This document shows, piece after piece, positions 47,114 through 56,073 of a stretch of 64,000 nt of DNA; position 1 is the first letter of the stretch; each line of letters opens with the position of its first letter. Under the pieces are notes generated by a model that worked only from the letters and a program-made list of their open reading frames with translations, did no database searches and was not told the DNA's origin. The position numbers and the translations under genes were made by a program. The stretch comes from Telluribacter roseus (lineage in GTDB: Bacteria; Bacteroidota; Bacteroidia; Cytophagales; Spirosomataceae): assembly GCF_017355915.2 (NCBI RefSeq), contig NZ_JAFEUV020000003.1:124001-188000 (forward strand), read 5' to 3'.

Positions 47114-48208
47114 ATGAAATCTACATACATCCCGGCCCTGCTTGCGCTCACCTTTATGAGCTGCAAATCAAGCGAAGAAGGCACTACTCCTACTTACAAA
47201 GAGCTAACCGAGGCGGTGTATGCTTCGGGCAACGTATACCCGCAGAATGAGTACAAGCTCTTTGCCGAGGCCGATGGGGTACTTACCCAGCAGCTGGTCA
47301 ACGAAGGCGACAGCGTAAGTAACAACCAGCTCCTGTTCGTGCTGGCAAGTGCGGCTACCGATGCCCGCTCACAGGCAGCGGCAAACATCTATCGTCAGAC
47401 GGAGGCGAACCTGGCGCAGAACTCTCCCGTACTTAGTGAGCTGGAAGCGCAGCTACGTACCACCCGTACTCGGTTGGAGAATGACTCGGTCAACTACTTT
47501 CGTCTGAGGGGCCTTTACGAACGGAACGCCACTTCACGGGCCGAGTTTGAACGCGCCGAGCTGGCCTACCGCACCAGCCGGAACGAACTGGCGGCACGCC
47601 AGCAGTCTCTACAGCGCACCCGCAACCAACTGTACGTTGACCTGCAGAATGCCCGCAGCCAGTACCGTGTTTCCTCCGTTGATGCCAGCAACTACCGTCT
47701 GCGTAGCTACGGTAGCGGTAAAGTATATGAAGTGTACAAAAAGCCGGGCGAGCTGGTACGCCGAACCGAAGCCGTGGCTCTGATCGGGAGCGGCAACAGT
47801 ACCTACGTACAAATGGCGGTGGATGAGAGTGACTTTACGAAGGTGAAAGTAGGGCAGGAGGTACTCATCAAAGTCGATGCCTTCAATCAGAAGGTATATA
47901 AAGCCCGCGTCTCCAAGATCTACCCCAAGCTCAACCGCGTGGACCAGTCGTTCCGGGTAGATGCGGAGTTTGAAGGTGAGGCACCTGAAGGGTACTATGG
48001 GCTAACCGTAGAGGTCAACATCATTATCAGCCAGAATCCCCGCGCTCTGACAGTACCCAAATCATACATAGTAGGCGGTGATAGCCTATGGGTACAGGAG
48101 AGTGGTGAAAAGAAAAAGATCCAAATCAGCAAAGGCGCCGAAAACCTGGACCTGGTGGAGGTGAAGAGTGGCTTGACGGAAACGAGTGTTATTCTTAAGC
48201 CTATTTAA
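47114..48208 (+). CDS. HlyD/RND-type periplasmic adaptor lipoprotein
   Basis: 364 residues. Signal with lipobox-like LTFMSC (Cys17). N-terminal biotinyl-lipoyl half VYPQNEYKLFAEADGVLTQQLVNEGDSVS, coiled coil about 95-180, and a beta-barrel with YKARVSKIYPKLNRVDQSFRVDAEF. It should bridge the inner-membrane permease to the TolC-like channel. The gene's stop is followed at once by the inverted-repeat-bounded GxxExxY cassette. Confidence 0.92.
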   Translation: MKSTYIPALLALTFMSCKSSEEGTTPTYKELTEAVYASGNVYPQNEYKLFAEADGVLTQQLVNEGDSVSNNQLLFVLASAATDARSQAAANIYRQTEANLAQNSPVLSELEAQLRTTRTRLENDSVNYFRLRGLYERNATSRAEFERAELAYRTSRNELAARQQSLQRTRNQLYVDLQNARSQYRVSSVDASNYRLRSYGSGKVYEVYKKPGELVRRTEAVALIGSGNSTYVQMAVDESDFTKVKVGQEVLIKVDAFNQKVYKARVSKIYPKLNRVDQSFRVDAEFEGEAPEGYYGLTVEVNIIISQNPRALTVPKSYIVGGDSLWVQESGEKKKIQISKGAENLDLVEVKSGLTETSVILKPI

Positions 48209-48660
48209 GTTTTACCACAGAGTTAAAAGAGTAAAAGAATTGATGTAAATGAAGTGACGCATAAGGTACTAAACTGTGCCTTTGAGGTACATACTGCATT
48301 AGGTCCCGGATTGCTGGAGAGTGCTTATAAAAAATGTCTCTTTTATGAACTTACTCTGCGAGGTATTTATGTAGAGAAGGAAAAACCAATGCCCCTAGTG
48401 TTCAAAGAGGTAAAGCTCGACTGCGGATATAGGATTGACCTGTTTGTTGAAAACCAGCTGGTAGTAGAGCTTAAAGCGATTGATGCAATCCATGATGTAC
48501 ATATTGCTCAGGTACTTACCTATATGCGATTGAGTAATTCAAAGGTAGGGCTGCTACTCAACTTCAATGTGACAAGCCTGAAAAACGGCATCAAAAGATT
48601 AGCCCTCTAAAAACTCCTGTAACTCTGTGCCATAACTCTTTTGACCTCTGTGGTAGAAAA
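48209..48660 (+). mobile_element. GxxExxY cassette flanked by inverted repeats
   Basis: Imperfect inverted repeats bound a single-gene insert. Left: tttaccacagagttaaaag (from 48211). Right: ctcttttgacctctgtggta (48636-48655). They differ by about three small changes. Additional ctctgtg words lie within the right end (48623-48629). The left repeat abuts the adaptor stop and the right repeat is 13 nt before the permease start, so the exporter operon stays readable. The bounds and ends give the look of a non-autonomous transposon-like unit; I saw no target-site duplication. Confidence 0.6.
48254..48610 (+). CDS. GxxExxY-family protein
   Basis: 118 residues with the naming motif GPGLLESAY (GxxExxY) and KAIDAIHDVHIAQVLTYMRLS, then NFNVTSLKNGIKRL. 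Family members are short, of PD-(D/E)xK-like fold, unknown function, and often flanked by repeats. The visible start is GTG 48254, but homologous words VNEVTHKV begin earlier, in frame, from ATT 48239 (IDVNEVTHKV), so the real start may be a rare ATT codon or has been lost. Inserted in the exporter operon between adaptor and permease. Confidence 0.85.
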   Translation: MTHKVLNCAFEVHTALGPGLLESAYKKCLFYELTLRGIYVEKEKPMPLVFKEVKLDCGYRIDLFVENQLVVELKAIDAIHDVHIAQVLTYMRLSNSKVGLLLNFNVTSLKNGIKRLAL

Positions 48661-48673
48661 AACTTCCTTAAAT

Positions 48674-49924
48674 ATGAATTTAAAAATCGCCTATAACATC
48701 GCGCAGACGCACTTGCTGACCAAGAAGAAGCAGACCATGGTGGCCATGTTAGGCGTCACCTTCGGGATCGCCATGTTCATCGTCATGATCAGCTTTATGC
48801 AGGGCGTCAATCAGTTCCTGGAAGACTCCGCTCTGGATGCTTCGCCGCACGTACGCATCTACAAGCAGATTACCTCCGACCGTCCCAGCATTATCCAGAC
48901 CATCAACCCCGACGGCTTCAACGTAGTACACCACCAGAAGCCCAAGCAGGAGCTGGCCCGCATCAAGAATGGCCTGGTCATAGCGCGGCATATCGAGCAG
49001 CAACCGGAGGTACTGGGCGTATCGCCGCAGGTAAGTACGCAGGTGTTTTTCAACGTAGGTTCGGTACCCGTGCCGGGCACGCTGGCCGGGGTAGACGTCC
49101 AGCGCGAGGAGAAACTCTACCGCCTCAGCAAGCGGATGAAGTCAGGTACCATTGAAGATCTGCAGTCCAATTCCAATGGCGTGATCCTGGGTCGGCTCCT
49201 GGCCCGCAAGCTCAACCTCAAAGTAGGTGATAAGGTCAATGTGACCTCCTCGACGGGCGGTACCGCGCTGTTGCGGGTAGTGGGTGTGTTCAGCTTCGGT
49301 ATCCAAACCGTGGACGACGCCCGGGGCTACGTCAACCAGGCCAAGGTACAGGAACTAATCCAGAAAGATGCCAACTACATCACCGACCTGCACATCAAGA
49401 TGAAAGACCCCATGCAGGCCATTCCGTTCGGGCAGCAACTGGCCCGGCAGTACGACTATAAGGTGGAGGACTGGGCTACGGCCAACCAAGCCATTCTGGC
49501 TGGCGAAAAAATTCGGGGCGTTATGACCTTCGTAGTGTCATTTACGCTGCTGGTAGTGGCGGGTTTCGGAATCTACAACATCATGAACATGAACGTCATG
49601 AACAAGATCAAAGACATTGCCATCCTGAAAGCAACCGGCTTTGGTGGCAAAGACGTGATCGCCATCTTCATGATTCAGTCCATCATCATTGGCTTTCTGG
49701 GAGCGGTGCTGGGCGTAATGATTGGCTTCAGCCTTAGTTATCTGCTCTCCATTACGCCTTTCAATGCCGGCGACTTTCTGGCCATTGATACCTTCCCGGT
49801 CAAGTTTGACCTGAAGTACTACGTCATGGGTGTCCTGTTCGGCGTCATCACCACGCTGCTGGCGGGCTACTTCCCTTCCAAACGAGCCGCCAAAATTGAT
49901 CCGGTAGAAATACTGAGAGGGTAA
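48674..49924 (+). CDS. ABC transporter permease (FtsX/MacB-like)
   Basis: 416 residues from ATG 48674 (MNLKIAYNIA); the open frame continues upstream into the cassette repeat but without a sensible start. One N-terminal helix (about 20-45, TMVAMLGVTFGIAMFIVMI), a periplasmic domain of ~200 residues, and three C-terminal helices, the FtsX/MacB arrangement with GVITTLLAGYFPSKRAAKIDPVEIL at the end. It pairs with the ATPase 35 nt downstream. Confidence 0.92.
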   Translation: MNLKIAYNIAQTHLLTKKKQTMVAMLGVTFGIAMFIVMISFMQGVNQFLEDSALDASPHVRIYKQITSDRPSIIQTINPDGFNVVHHQKPKQELARIKNGLVIARHIEQQPEVLGVSPQVSTQVFFNVGSVPVPGTLAGVDVQREEKLYRLSKRMKSGTIEDLQSNSNGVILGRLLARKLNLKVGDKVNVTSSTGGTALLRVVGVFSFGIQTVDDARGYVNQAKVQELIQKDANYITDLHIKMKDPMQAIPFGQQLARQYDYKVEDWATANQAILAGEKIRGVMTFVVSFTLLVVAGFGIYNIMNMNVMNKIKDIAILKATGFGGKDVIAIFMIQSIIIGFLGAVLGVMIGFSLSYLLSITPFNAGDFLAIDTFPVKFDLKYYVMGVLFGVITTLLAGYFPSKRAAKIDPVEILRG

Positions 49925-49959
49925 CAAAACGCGCTGATAAACTCATATACTCTTAACTC

Positions 49960-50667
49960 ATGAACTCTCAAAGAACGGCTGTCCTTAAAGCCACTCATAT
50001 AAATAAGTACTTTACCGAGCCGGTCAGGTTTCAGGTCCTGAAAGACATCAGCTTCGAAGTACAGAAGGGCGAGTTCCTGTCCATCATCGGGAAGTCCGGC
50101 TGTGGTAAGTCTACGCTGCTCTATATTCTCTCCACCATGGATACCAGCTATGAGGGTACTCTGGAAGTAAACGGGCAACCGCTCACCGGCCGGAGTCAAG
50201 ACCAACTGGCGGCCTTTCGCAACGAGCATCTGGGCTTTGTTTTCCAGTTTCACTTTCTGCTGCCGGAGTTTTCGGTATTACAGAACGTCATGCTACCGGG
50301 GCTGAAGCTGGGGAAGTTTCCGGCCCGCGAAGTGGAGGAGCGGGCTTACCAGAAGCTGCGCCTGGTAGATATGCACGAGCACGCTCTGAAGCCCTCGTCC
50401 AAGCTATCGGGCGGGCAGCAGCAGCGGGTAGCCATAGCCCGGGCGCTGATCAACGAGCCTACTATCATTATGGGCGATGAGCCTACCGGCAACCTGGACA
50501 AGGCTAATTCGGAGATGGTATTTGATATATTCAGGGAAATATCCCGTACCAACGGTCAGACCATTATCACCGTTACGCACGATCCTGACTTTGCCGCGGG
50601 TGGTGACCGGATCATGGAGATGTCGGACGGAAAAATAATCTCACACGGCTATGAAGCTAAAATTTAA
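49960..50667 (+). CDS. ABC transporter ATPase (LolD/MacB type)
   Basis: 235 residues: Walker [11 protein letters not shown]-loop [11 protein letters not shown], signature [15 protein letters not shown], Walker [13 protein letters not shown], switch VTHDPDFA. This is the family used by LolCDE and MacB machines. It overlaps the next gene, a histidine kinase, by 17 nt. No binding-protein gene. Confidence 0.95.
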   Translation: MNSQRTAVLKATHINKYFTEPVRFQVLKDISFEVQKGEFLSIIGKSGCGKSTLLYILSTMDTSYEGTLEVNGQPLTGRSQDQLAAFRNEHLGFVFQFHFLLPEFSVLQNVMLPGLKLGKFPAREVEERAYQKLRLVDMHEHALKPSSKLSGGQQQRVAIARALINEPTIIMGDEPTGNLDKANSEMVFDIFREISRTNGQTIITVTHDPDFAAGGDRIMEMSDGKIISHGYEAKI

Positions 50668-51676
50668 CCTTTACGTTGAGCTGATATTTGGCTTCTTCAC
50701 CCTTTTGGGCTTTGCTGCTCGTTTTTGGGCAATTCCCGAAGTGGGCGTAGGTACCCATATCATTTTTGCCATTATCCAGTTCATTTCCATGAATCTGATC
50801 TGGATCTTTTACTACTGGCTGGACTATAAGCTCAACCAGGTCATGCCTTTTGATCAGGGCATAGGCCGGCGGGTAGTAGTACAGCTGCTGATAGGCTGGG
50901 GAGCTCTAAAGCTTTTCCTGATCCCGGTGGGAGCCTTCTTTTTAGTGTTAGCAATACCTTCCATTGTTGCCTACGTTAATAAGCTCAATGTCGTATTCAT
51001 CGGATTGACTGCATTTTTCGGAAGTACGGTCATGAATTCGGGATTCATTGCCATGCATTTTCTCAAGCGCTGGAAGGAGAATGCCGTCCGGGCGGCCAAT
51101 CTGGAAAAGGAAAAGGCACAGGTACAGTTCAACAACCTCCGCAACCAGGTCAATCCGCACTTCCTGTTCAACAGCCTGGCCTCGCTGGATACCCTCATTC
51201 AGGAAAACCCTGCTCTGGCGCGGCAGTTTGTTCACCAGCTTTCCAAGGTGTACCGCTACGTACTTCAGAGCCAGGAGAAAGGACTGGTCTCGCTGGAAAC
51301 TGAGGTAGAGTTTGTGAATAATTACATCTCGCTACTGAAGGCCCGCTTCAACGGCTCCCTGCGGGTAGATATACATATCCCCGATGAACTCTACGAACGA
51401 CCCATCGTACCCGTGACGTTGCAGGTACTGATTGAGAATGCCATCAAGCACAACGTGATCAATCAGGAACATCCGTTGCAGATTGAGGTCGGTGCCAACG
51501 AAGATCAGCTGGTCGTGACGAATACCGTCTGGAAAAAGCGGCAGATAGATACTTCCAATGGGTATGGTCTTAAGAATCTGCAGGCTCTGTACCACTACCT
51601 CAGCAAGGAGGAGGTACAGATCGAAGAGTCGGCCGATCGGTTTACGGTACGGGTTCCCTGGGCGGTGGAGGGGTAG
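50651..51676 (+). CDS. LytS-type sensor histidine kinase
   Basis: 341 residues. Four hydrophobic helices (about 9-26, 38-55, 76-103, 114-135) followed by the His_kinase region with the phosphoacceptor His170 in QVNPHFLFNSL and ATP-binding word ENAIKHNV. It overlaps the exporter ATPase by 17 nt and so is translated with it, suggesting a sensor for the exporter or its cargo. No LytTR regulator is adjacent; the only one in the window is at 22376. Confidence 0.93.
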   Translation: MKLKFNLYVELIFGFFTLLGFAARFWAIPEVGVGTHIIFAIIQFISMNLIWIFYYWLDYKLNQVMPFDQGIGRRVVVQLLIGWGALKLFLIPVGAFFLVLAIPSIVAYVNKLNVVFIGLTAFFGSTVMNSGFIAMHFLKRWKENAVRAANLEKEKAQVQFNNLRNQVNPHFLFNSLASLDTLIQENPALARQFVHQLSKVYRYVLQSQEKGLVSLETEVEFVNNYISLLKARFNGSLRVDIHIPDELYERPIVPVTLQVLIENAIKHNVINQEHPLQIEVGANEDQLVVTNTVWKKRQIDTSNGYGLKNLQALYHYLSKEEVQIEESADRFTVRVPWAVEG

Positions 51677-51760
51677 TTGAGTACCATCTTTGCTGCCAGG
51701 TTTTTCTGAACCTAATCCTAATAATGGTTACCTTCGCGGCTGAATTTTAACGGATAAATT

Positions 51761-52516
51761 GTGGCCTGGTATCATACATTTTTTGAAGGCTTGCCCCAGC
51801 AGGCCTGGAAGCTCAATCAGAACGAAGAGTACACGCAGTGGGAGGTAGACTTCCTGGCGGATGTACTCGAACTGGAACCTGAAAGTAGGGTACTGGATGT
51901 ATTTGGAGGCTACGGCCGCCACGCGCTGCCTTTGGCTGAGCGGGGCTATCATATCACCAGTGTGGATATCGCAAAGGGCTACTCCGAAGAGCTAAGCCAG
52001 GCGGCTACGGCCGAAGGCCTGCCGGTAGAAGTGGTGTGCGGCGATTTCCTGACCGTACCGTTGGAAGGGAAGATGTTTCAGGCGGCCTACTGCATGGGCA
52101 ACAGCTTTAGCTTCTTTCCCTACGAGCAGATGGTACCCTTTATACAGCGCATCGCCGATCTGATGGAGCCGGGCGCCCGCTTTGTATCCCATACCGAACT
52201 TGTTGCCGAAAGTGTACTGCCGCATTTTGTAAATCGGAGCTGGATGCCGGTAGGAGAAGGCGAAGAGGAGATGGTCTTTCTGATGAACAGTACCTACGAT
52301 CCCCTGCAGGGTTGCATCGAAGCCGAGCTTACGTACGTGAAGGGTACCGAGCGCCTGACTCACGTAGTGCAACAGTATATCTACTCCCTGGCTGAGCTGA
52401 AGCGCATATTCAGCCAAGCCGGCCTCACCATTACCGAAACCTTTACCGATCTCGACGGCGAACCTTTCCGCCTGGGCGACGAACAGCTATACCTGCTGGC
52501 GGTGAAGGATCATTGA
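51761..52516 (+). CDS. class I SAM-dependent methyltransferase
   Basis: 251 residues, GTG start at 51761 (MAWYHTFFEG), the first start that gives the usual N-terminus. SAM-binding motif LDVFGGYGRHALPLAERGYHI then VDIAKGY, and Asp-Phe GDFLTVPL. Substrate unknown. It is followed by a gap with gagtgattgag-type repeats and a convergent gene. Confidence 0.87.
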   Translation: MAWYHTFFEGLPQQAWKLNQNEEYTQWEVDFLADVLELEPESRVLDVFGGYGRHALPLAERGYHITSVDIAKGYSEELSQAATAEGLPVEVVCGDFLTVPLEGKMFQAAYCMGNSFSFFPYEQMVPFIQRIADLMEPGARFVSHTELVAESVLPHFVNRSWMPVGEGEEEMVFLMNSTYDPLQGCIEAELTYVKGTERLTHVVQQYIYSLAELKRIFSQAGLTITETFTDLDGEPFRLGDEQLYLLAVKDH

Positions 52517-52686
52517 GTGATTGGTGATTGAGTGATAGAGCGGGAGGAGGAGAAAGGAGGAAAGAAGAAAAGTGTCGAAGGGAGAAAGGAATTAAGATCA
52601 AATCAAAATGATATTTTATTTTCTCCCTTCCTTCGCACGGCGGTCGCCTTTAAGTCTTTTACCAAATCACTCATTCGCTCACTCAC
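52517..52686. repeat. gap with inverted gagtgattgag-like repeats
   Basis: The left edge reads attgagtgattggtgattgag and the right edge atcactcattcgctcactca, inverted versions of the same words; the middle is purine-rich. A similar word occurs near 43911-43955 (gagtgattgag). No gene is present. Confidence 0.5.
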
Positions 52687-54087
52687 TCATTCACCCTTTG
52701 CATAGACGGTACGGGGAATGTCTGTTTTGGCCAGGGCACCAAAGCCTCCCTGTATATCCAATACCTTATCAAAGCCCCTTGACTTCAGGATGGAGGCCGC
52801 TACCATGGAGCGGTAGCCACCGGCGCAGTGCAGGTATAAGGTTTTGTCTTTGGGATACTCCGCCATTTGCTCGCTAATAGAGTCGAGGGGCAGGTTTAGG
52901 GCACCTTCTACGTGTTCGACCTCGTACTCGGTAGGTTTGCGTACATCCACTACCGTCAGATTCCCTTCCTTAATTTGCTCGGCCAGTTGCTCCGCTGAGA
53001 TGGAATCTATGGTATCTACTTCTTTACCTGCCTTTTCCCAGGCTTCAAAACTACCCTCCAGGTACCCTAGCGTATAGTCATAGCCGACGCGGGCCAGCCG
53101 TGTTACGACTTCCTCTTCCCGACCGGGTTGGGTAATGATCAGCAGCGGTTGTTTCAGATCCGGGATAAGAGCGCCCACCCAGGGAGCAAAGCTGCCATCA
53201 ATACCAATATTGATAGAATTAGGGACAAATCCTTTGGCAAACTCCTGCGCCGGACGGGTATCCAGTACCAGGGCTCCGGTTTCGTTGGCCGCCGCTTCAA
53301 ATGCCTCTGGACTCAGCGCCTGTACGCCCCGTTCCAGTACCTCGTCTATACTGTCGTAGCCTTCCCGGTTCATCCTGACATTCTGCGGAAAGTACTGCGG
53401 CGGGGCCAGCAGTCCATCTGTTACTTCGCTGATGAACTCTTCCCGGGTCATGTCGGCTCGCAGGGCATAGTTGGTCTGCTTCTGGTTGCCCAGCGTGTCG
53501 GAGGTTTCCTTGCTCATGTTCTTCCCGCAGGCCGATCCCGCTCCGTGGGCTGGGTATACCACTACGTCGTCGGGCAGGGGCATGATCTTGCTGCGGAGGC
53601 TGTCGTACAGGTAGCCCGCCAGGTCGTGCATGGTCAGGTCGCTCTTCTGAGCCAGGTCGGGGCGGCCTACATCGCCGATAAACAGGGTGTCCCCGCTAAA
53701 CAGCGCAGTAGGTTTGCCTCCTTCATCCAGAAGCAGGTAGCAGGTCGACTCCATCGTATGGCCGGGGGTATGAATAGCCTTTATGGTCACCTTACCTATC
53801 TTGAACTCCTCTCCGTTGTGGGCTATATGCGCTTCAAAACTAGGATTAGCCTGGGGACCGTACACAATGGGAGCGCCGGTTTTCTGCGACAGGTCCAGGT
53901 GGCCCGACACGAAATCGGCGTGGAAGTGTGTCTCGAATACGTACTTGATGGTAGCCCCTTCGCGGCTGGCTTTGTCGAGGTAAGGAGCTACTTCGCGCAG
54001 AGGGTCAATGACCGCCGCTTCTCCTTCTGACTGGATAAAGTAGGCGCCCTGCGCCAGGCAGCCGGTATAGATCTGTTCAATTTTCAT
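52687..54087 (-). CDS. metallo-beta-lactamase/rhodanese protein (persulfide dioxygenase-like)
   Basis: 466 residues. N-terminal MBL domain (about 1-250) with the HFHADFVSGH metal motif and ETHE1-like words (FSGDTLFIGDVGRPDL). Then two rhodanese domains: the first (about 255-350) has no Cys at the active loop, while the second (about 365-462) has the catalytic Cys in YLHCAGGYRS. Related proteins oxidise persulfides or move sulfane sulfur. Without neighbours for sulfide oxidation here, the physiological sulfur source is open. Confidence 0.9.
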   Translation of the reverse strand: MKIEQIYTGCLAQGAYFIQSEGEAAVIDPLREVAPYLDKASREGATIKYVFETHFHADFVSGHLDLSQKTGAPIVYGPQANPSFEAHIAHNGEEFKIGKVTIKAIHTPGHTMESTCYLLLDEGGKPTALFSGDTLFIGDVGRPDLAQKSDLTMHDLAGYLYDSLRSKIMPLPDDVVVYPAHGAGSACGKNMSKETSDTLGNQKQTNYALRADMTREEFISEVTDGLLAPPQYFPQNVRMNREGYDSIDEVLERGVQALSPEAFEAAANETGALVLDTRPAQEFAKGFVPNSINIGIDGSFAPWVGALIPDLKQPLLIITQPGREEEVVTRLARVGYDYTLGYLEGSFEAWEKAGKEVDTIDSISAEQLAEQIKEGNLTVVDVRKPTEYEVEHVEGALNLPLDSISEQMAEYPKDKTLYLHCAGGYRSMVAASILKSRGFDKVLDIQGGFGALAKTDIPRTVYAKGE

Positions 54088-54174
54088 GACGTGATGAGTG
54101 TAAGGTAGCTTGTTGAGAACAACAGGTCTAAGGTATAGCTATTAAACCGTTTTTTGACAGGTATACAACAAAAA

Positions 54175-54199
54175 GGGAGGTACCTGCTGGTTCCCTCCC
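54175..54199 (-). terminator. MATE gene terminator
   Basis: Stem gggagg / cctccc (54175-54180, 54194-54199) extended by acc/ggt; on the minus strand a T4-5 tract follows (54170-54174). Confidence 0.65.
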
Positions 54200-54251
54200 C
54201 TTCCATTTGATATAAATACTCTCTCTGTGCGGACCAGTACTTTGTCCTGAT

Positions 54252-55637
54252 TTACACCTGTACCAGTTTCCACTTACCCCGCCGGAATACCCATATCCCC
54301 AGCAGGGCCAGCAGCGACTCCGCAATGGGTACTGACATAAATACGCCCAGCGGCCCCATATCCAGCCCAATCGCCAATATATACGCCAGCGGTATCTCCA
54401 CCAGCCAGAAGCAGACCAGGTTCAGCAGGGTAGGGGTGCGGGTGTCGCCGGCGCCGTTGAGCGCCTGGATGATCACCATCCCAAAGGCATAGAAGCCGTA
54501 GCCCATACACAGCACCCGTAGCGCCCGTACGCCCGTATCCACTACTGCCGGGGTGGAGTTGAACCAGCCAATAATGGTACTGGCCTCTATATAGAACAGG
54601 AGCGCCACCAGCACCAGGAATACCATGTTGATATAGGCCGAGCGCCAGACCGACGTTTCGGCCCGCTCGGGCTGGTTGGCGCCCAGGTTCTGACCTACCA
54701 GGGTAGAGGCGGCATTGGCCATTCCCCAGGAAGGTAACAGGGTAAATATGATCACCCGTATGGCTATCGTATAGCCAGCTACGACATCACTACCAAACTC
54801 CGCCAGGATGCGCGTCAGGAATATCCAGCTCGCCGACGATACCAGAAACTGGCCCGTTCCTCCGGCCGCGATACTGAGTATACTCGCTATGACCGGGCGA
54901 TCAGGCGTAAAGTCGGCCCGGCTGATAGCAATACCCCGGGTAGTTTTGTAGAGGTAGTACAGCTGATAGCCCACCCCGACGGTACGGCCGATGGTGGTAG
55001 CGATGGCGGCTCCCGTTACGCCCATTTCGGGGAAGAAGCCCCAGCCGAATATAAAGAGCGGATCCAGTACGATGTTGAGGCCGTTGGCGATCCAGAGTGA
55101 GCGCATGGCTGCCGAGGCCGCTCCGGCTCCGCGCAGGGCGCCACTCAGCGAATACAGCAGTACGATCACCGGACTACTCAAAAACTCAATCCGGGCGAAG
55201 GTGGTACCTACCGCAATGACCTCTTCCGAAGCGCCCATTAGCCGCAGGATATGCTCCGCCGACAGTACGCCTACCAGCCCCATCACAACCGATACTACCA
55301 GCGAGATCAGGATCACCTGCCCGATGGCCCTACCAGCCTGCTCGGGATTGCCCTCACCCACCCGGCGCGATACCATGGCCGATGCAGCCATACTCAGTCC
55401 GATGGCTACTGAGTACACCAGCGTAATCACCGACTCCGTAAGGCCTACGGTAGCGACAGCCTCAATACTTACTTTGGATACAAAGAATACGTCCACCACC
55501 GCAAAGAGCGACTCCATGACCATCTCCAGGATCATGGGGACCGATAACAGAAATATAGCGCGGTTGATACTCCCGCTGGTATAGGTTTGCTCCGACCCGT
55601 CCAGGGCCATACGAAGCAGCTTAAACCACTTTTTCAT
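54252..55637 (-). CDS. MATE-family efflux transporter
   Basis: 461 residues from Met 55637 (MKKWFKLLRM), the in-frame start after a short upstream extension. Twelve hydrophobic helices in two bundles, with PMILEMVMESLFAVVDVFFVSKV at the start of the first and GWFNSTPAVVDTGVRALRVL in the second. Proton- or sodium-driven export of cationic drugs or metabolites is the family role. Confidence 0.93.
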   Translation of the reverse strand: MKKWFKLLRMALDGSEQTYTSGSINRAIFLLSVPMILEMVMESLFAVVDVFFVSKVSIEAVATVGLTESVITLVYSVAIGLSMAASAMVSRRVGEGNPEQAGRAIGQVILISLVVSVVMGLVGVLSAEHILRLMGASEEVIAVGTTFARIEFLSSPVIVLLYSLSGALRGAGAASAAMRSLWIANGLNIVLDPLFIFGWGFFPEMGVTGAAIATTIGRTVGVGYQLYYLYKTTRGIAISRADFTPDRPVIASILSIAAGGTGQFLVSSASWIFLTRILAEFGSDVVAGYTIAIRVIIFTLLPSWGMANAASTLVGQNLGANQPERAETSVWRSAYINMVFLVLVALLFYIEASTIIGWFNSTPAVVDTGVRALRVLCMGYGFYAFGMVIIQALNGAGDTRTPTLLNLVCFWLVEIPLAYILAIGLDMGPLGVFMSVPIAESLLALLGIWVFRRGKWKLVQV

Positions 55638-56073
55638 AGATAATAGGTGCAAATAGGAATAGGAAAGTGGGACACCGGAGCGTAACGGGGACGCAGCGAT
55701 TCCTTATAAAAATAAACCTGTAAAGGGAGAGAGTTGGCCTGAATTAAGCCAGGGCTGGAACAATCATGGGCGTAGACGTTTTCACAAAAGTAAAAAAGAG
55801 TTTTTGACTGTGGCTGATTATCAGGAATAAAATTTTGGTAAAATAGGAGGAGAGGTAGCAGGCAGGTATGAATGGTAGTACCTGCTGGCTGCCTCCGCTG
55901 GTATGGGTAAAAGCAAGTATAGTCAGACTACCGGAACAGGGACTGATAAAGGCTGGGAATCCACTAAAATATAGGCCTGGATAACCTGAACTTTTGGCCC
56001 CTCTGGCTGGTTATATTTAGCCGACCCAATTAACTTTTTTTTACGGCAACCTTTGCTAGAAAACACATACTGA
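55638..56073. other. 436-bp gap with an unexplained imperfect hairpin
   Basis: No gene seen. Its main feature is a long inverted repeat, 55853-55868 with 55879-55894, 13 of 16 pairs, 10-nt loop, far from either neighbouring start. A weak -7-like word aaccTTTG lies near 56048 before hflX. Confidence 0.45.
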
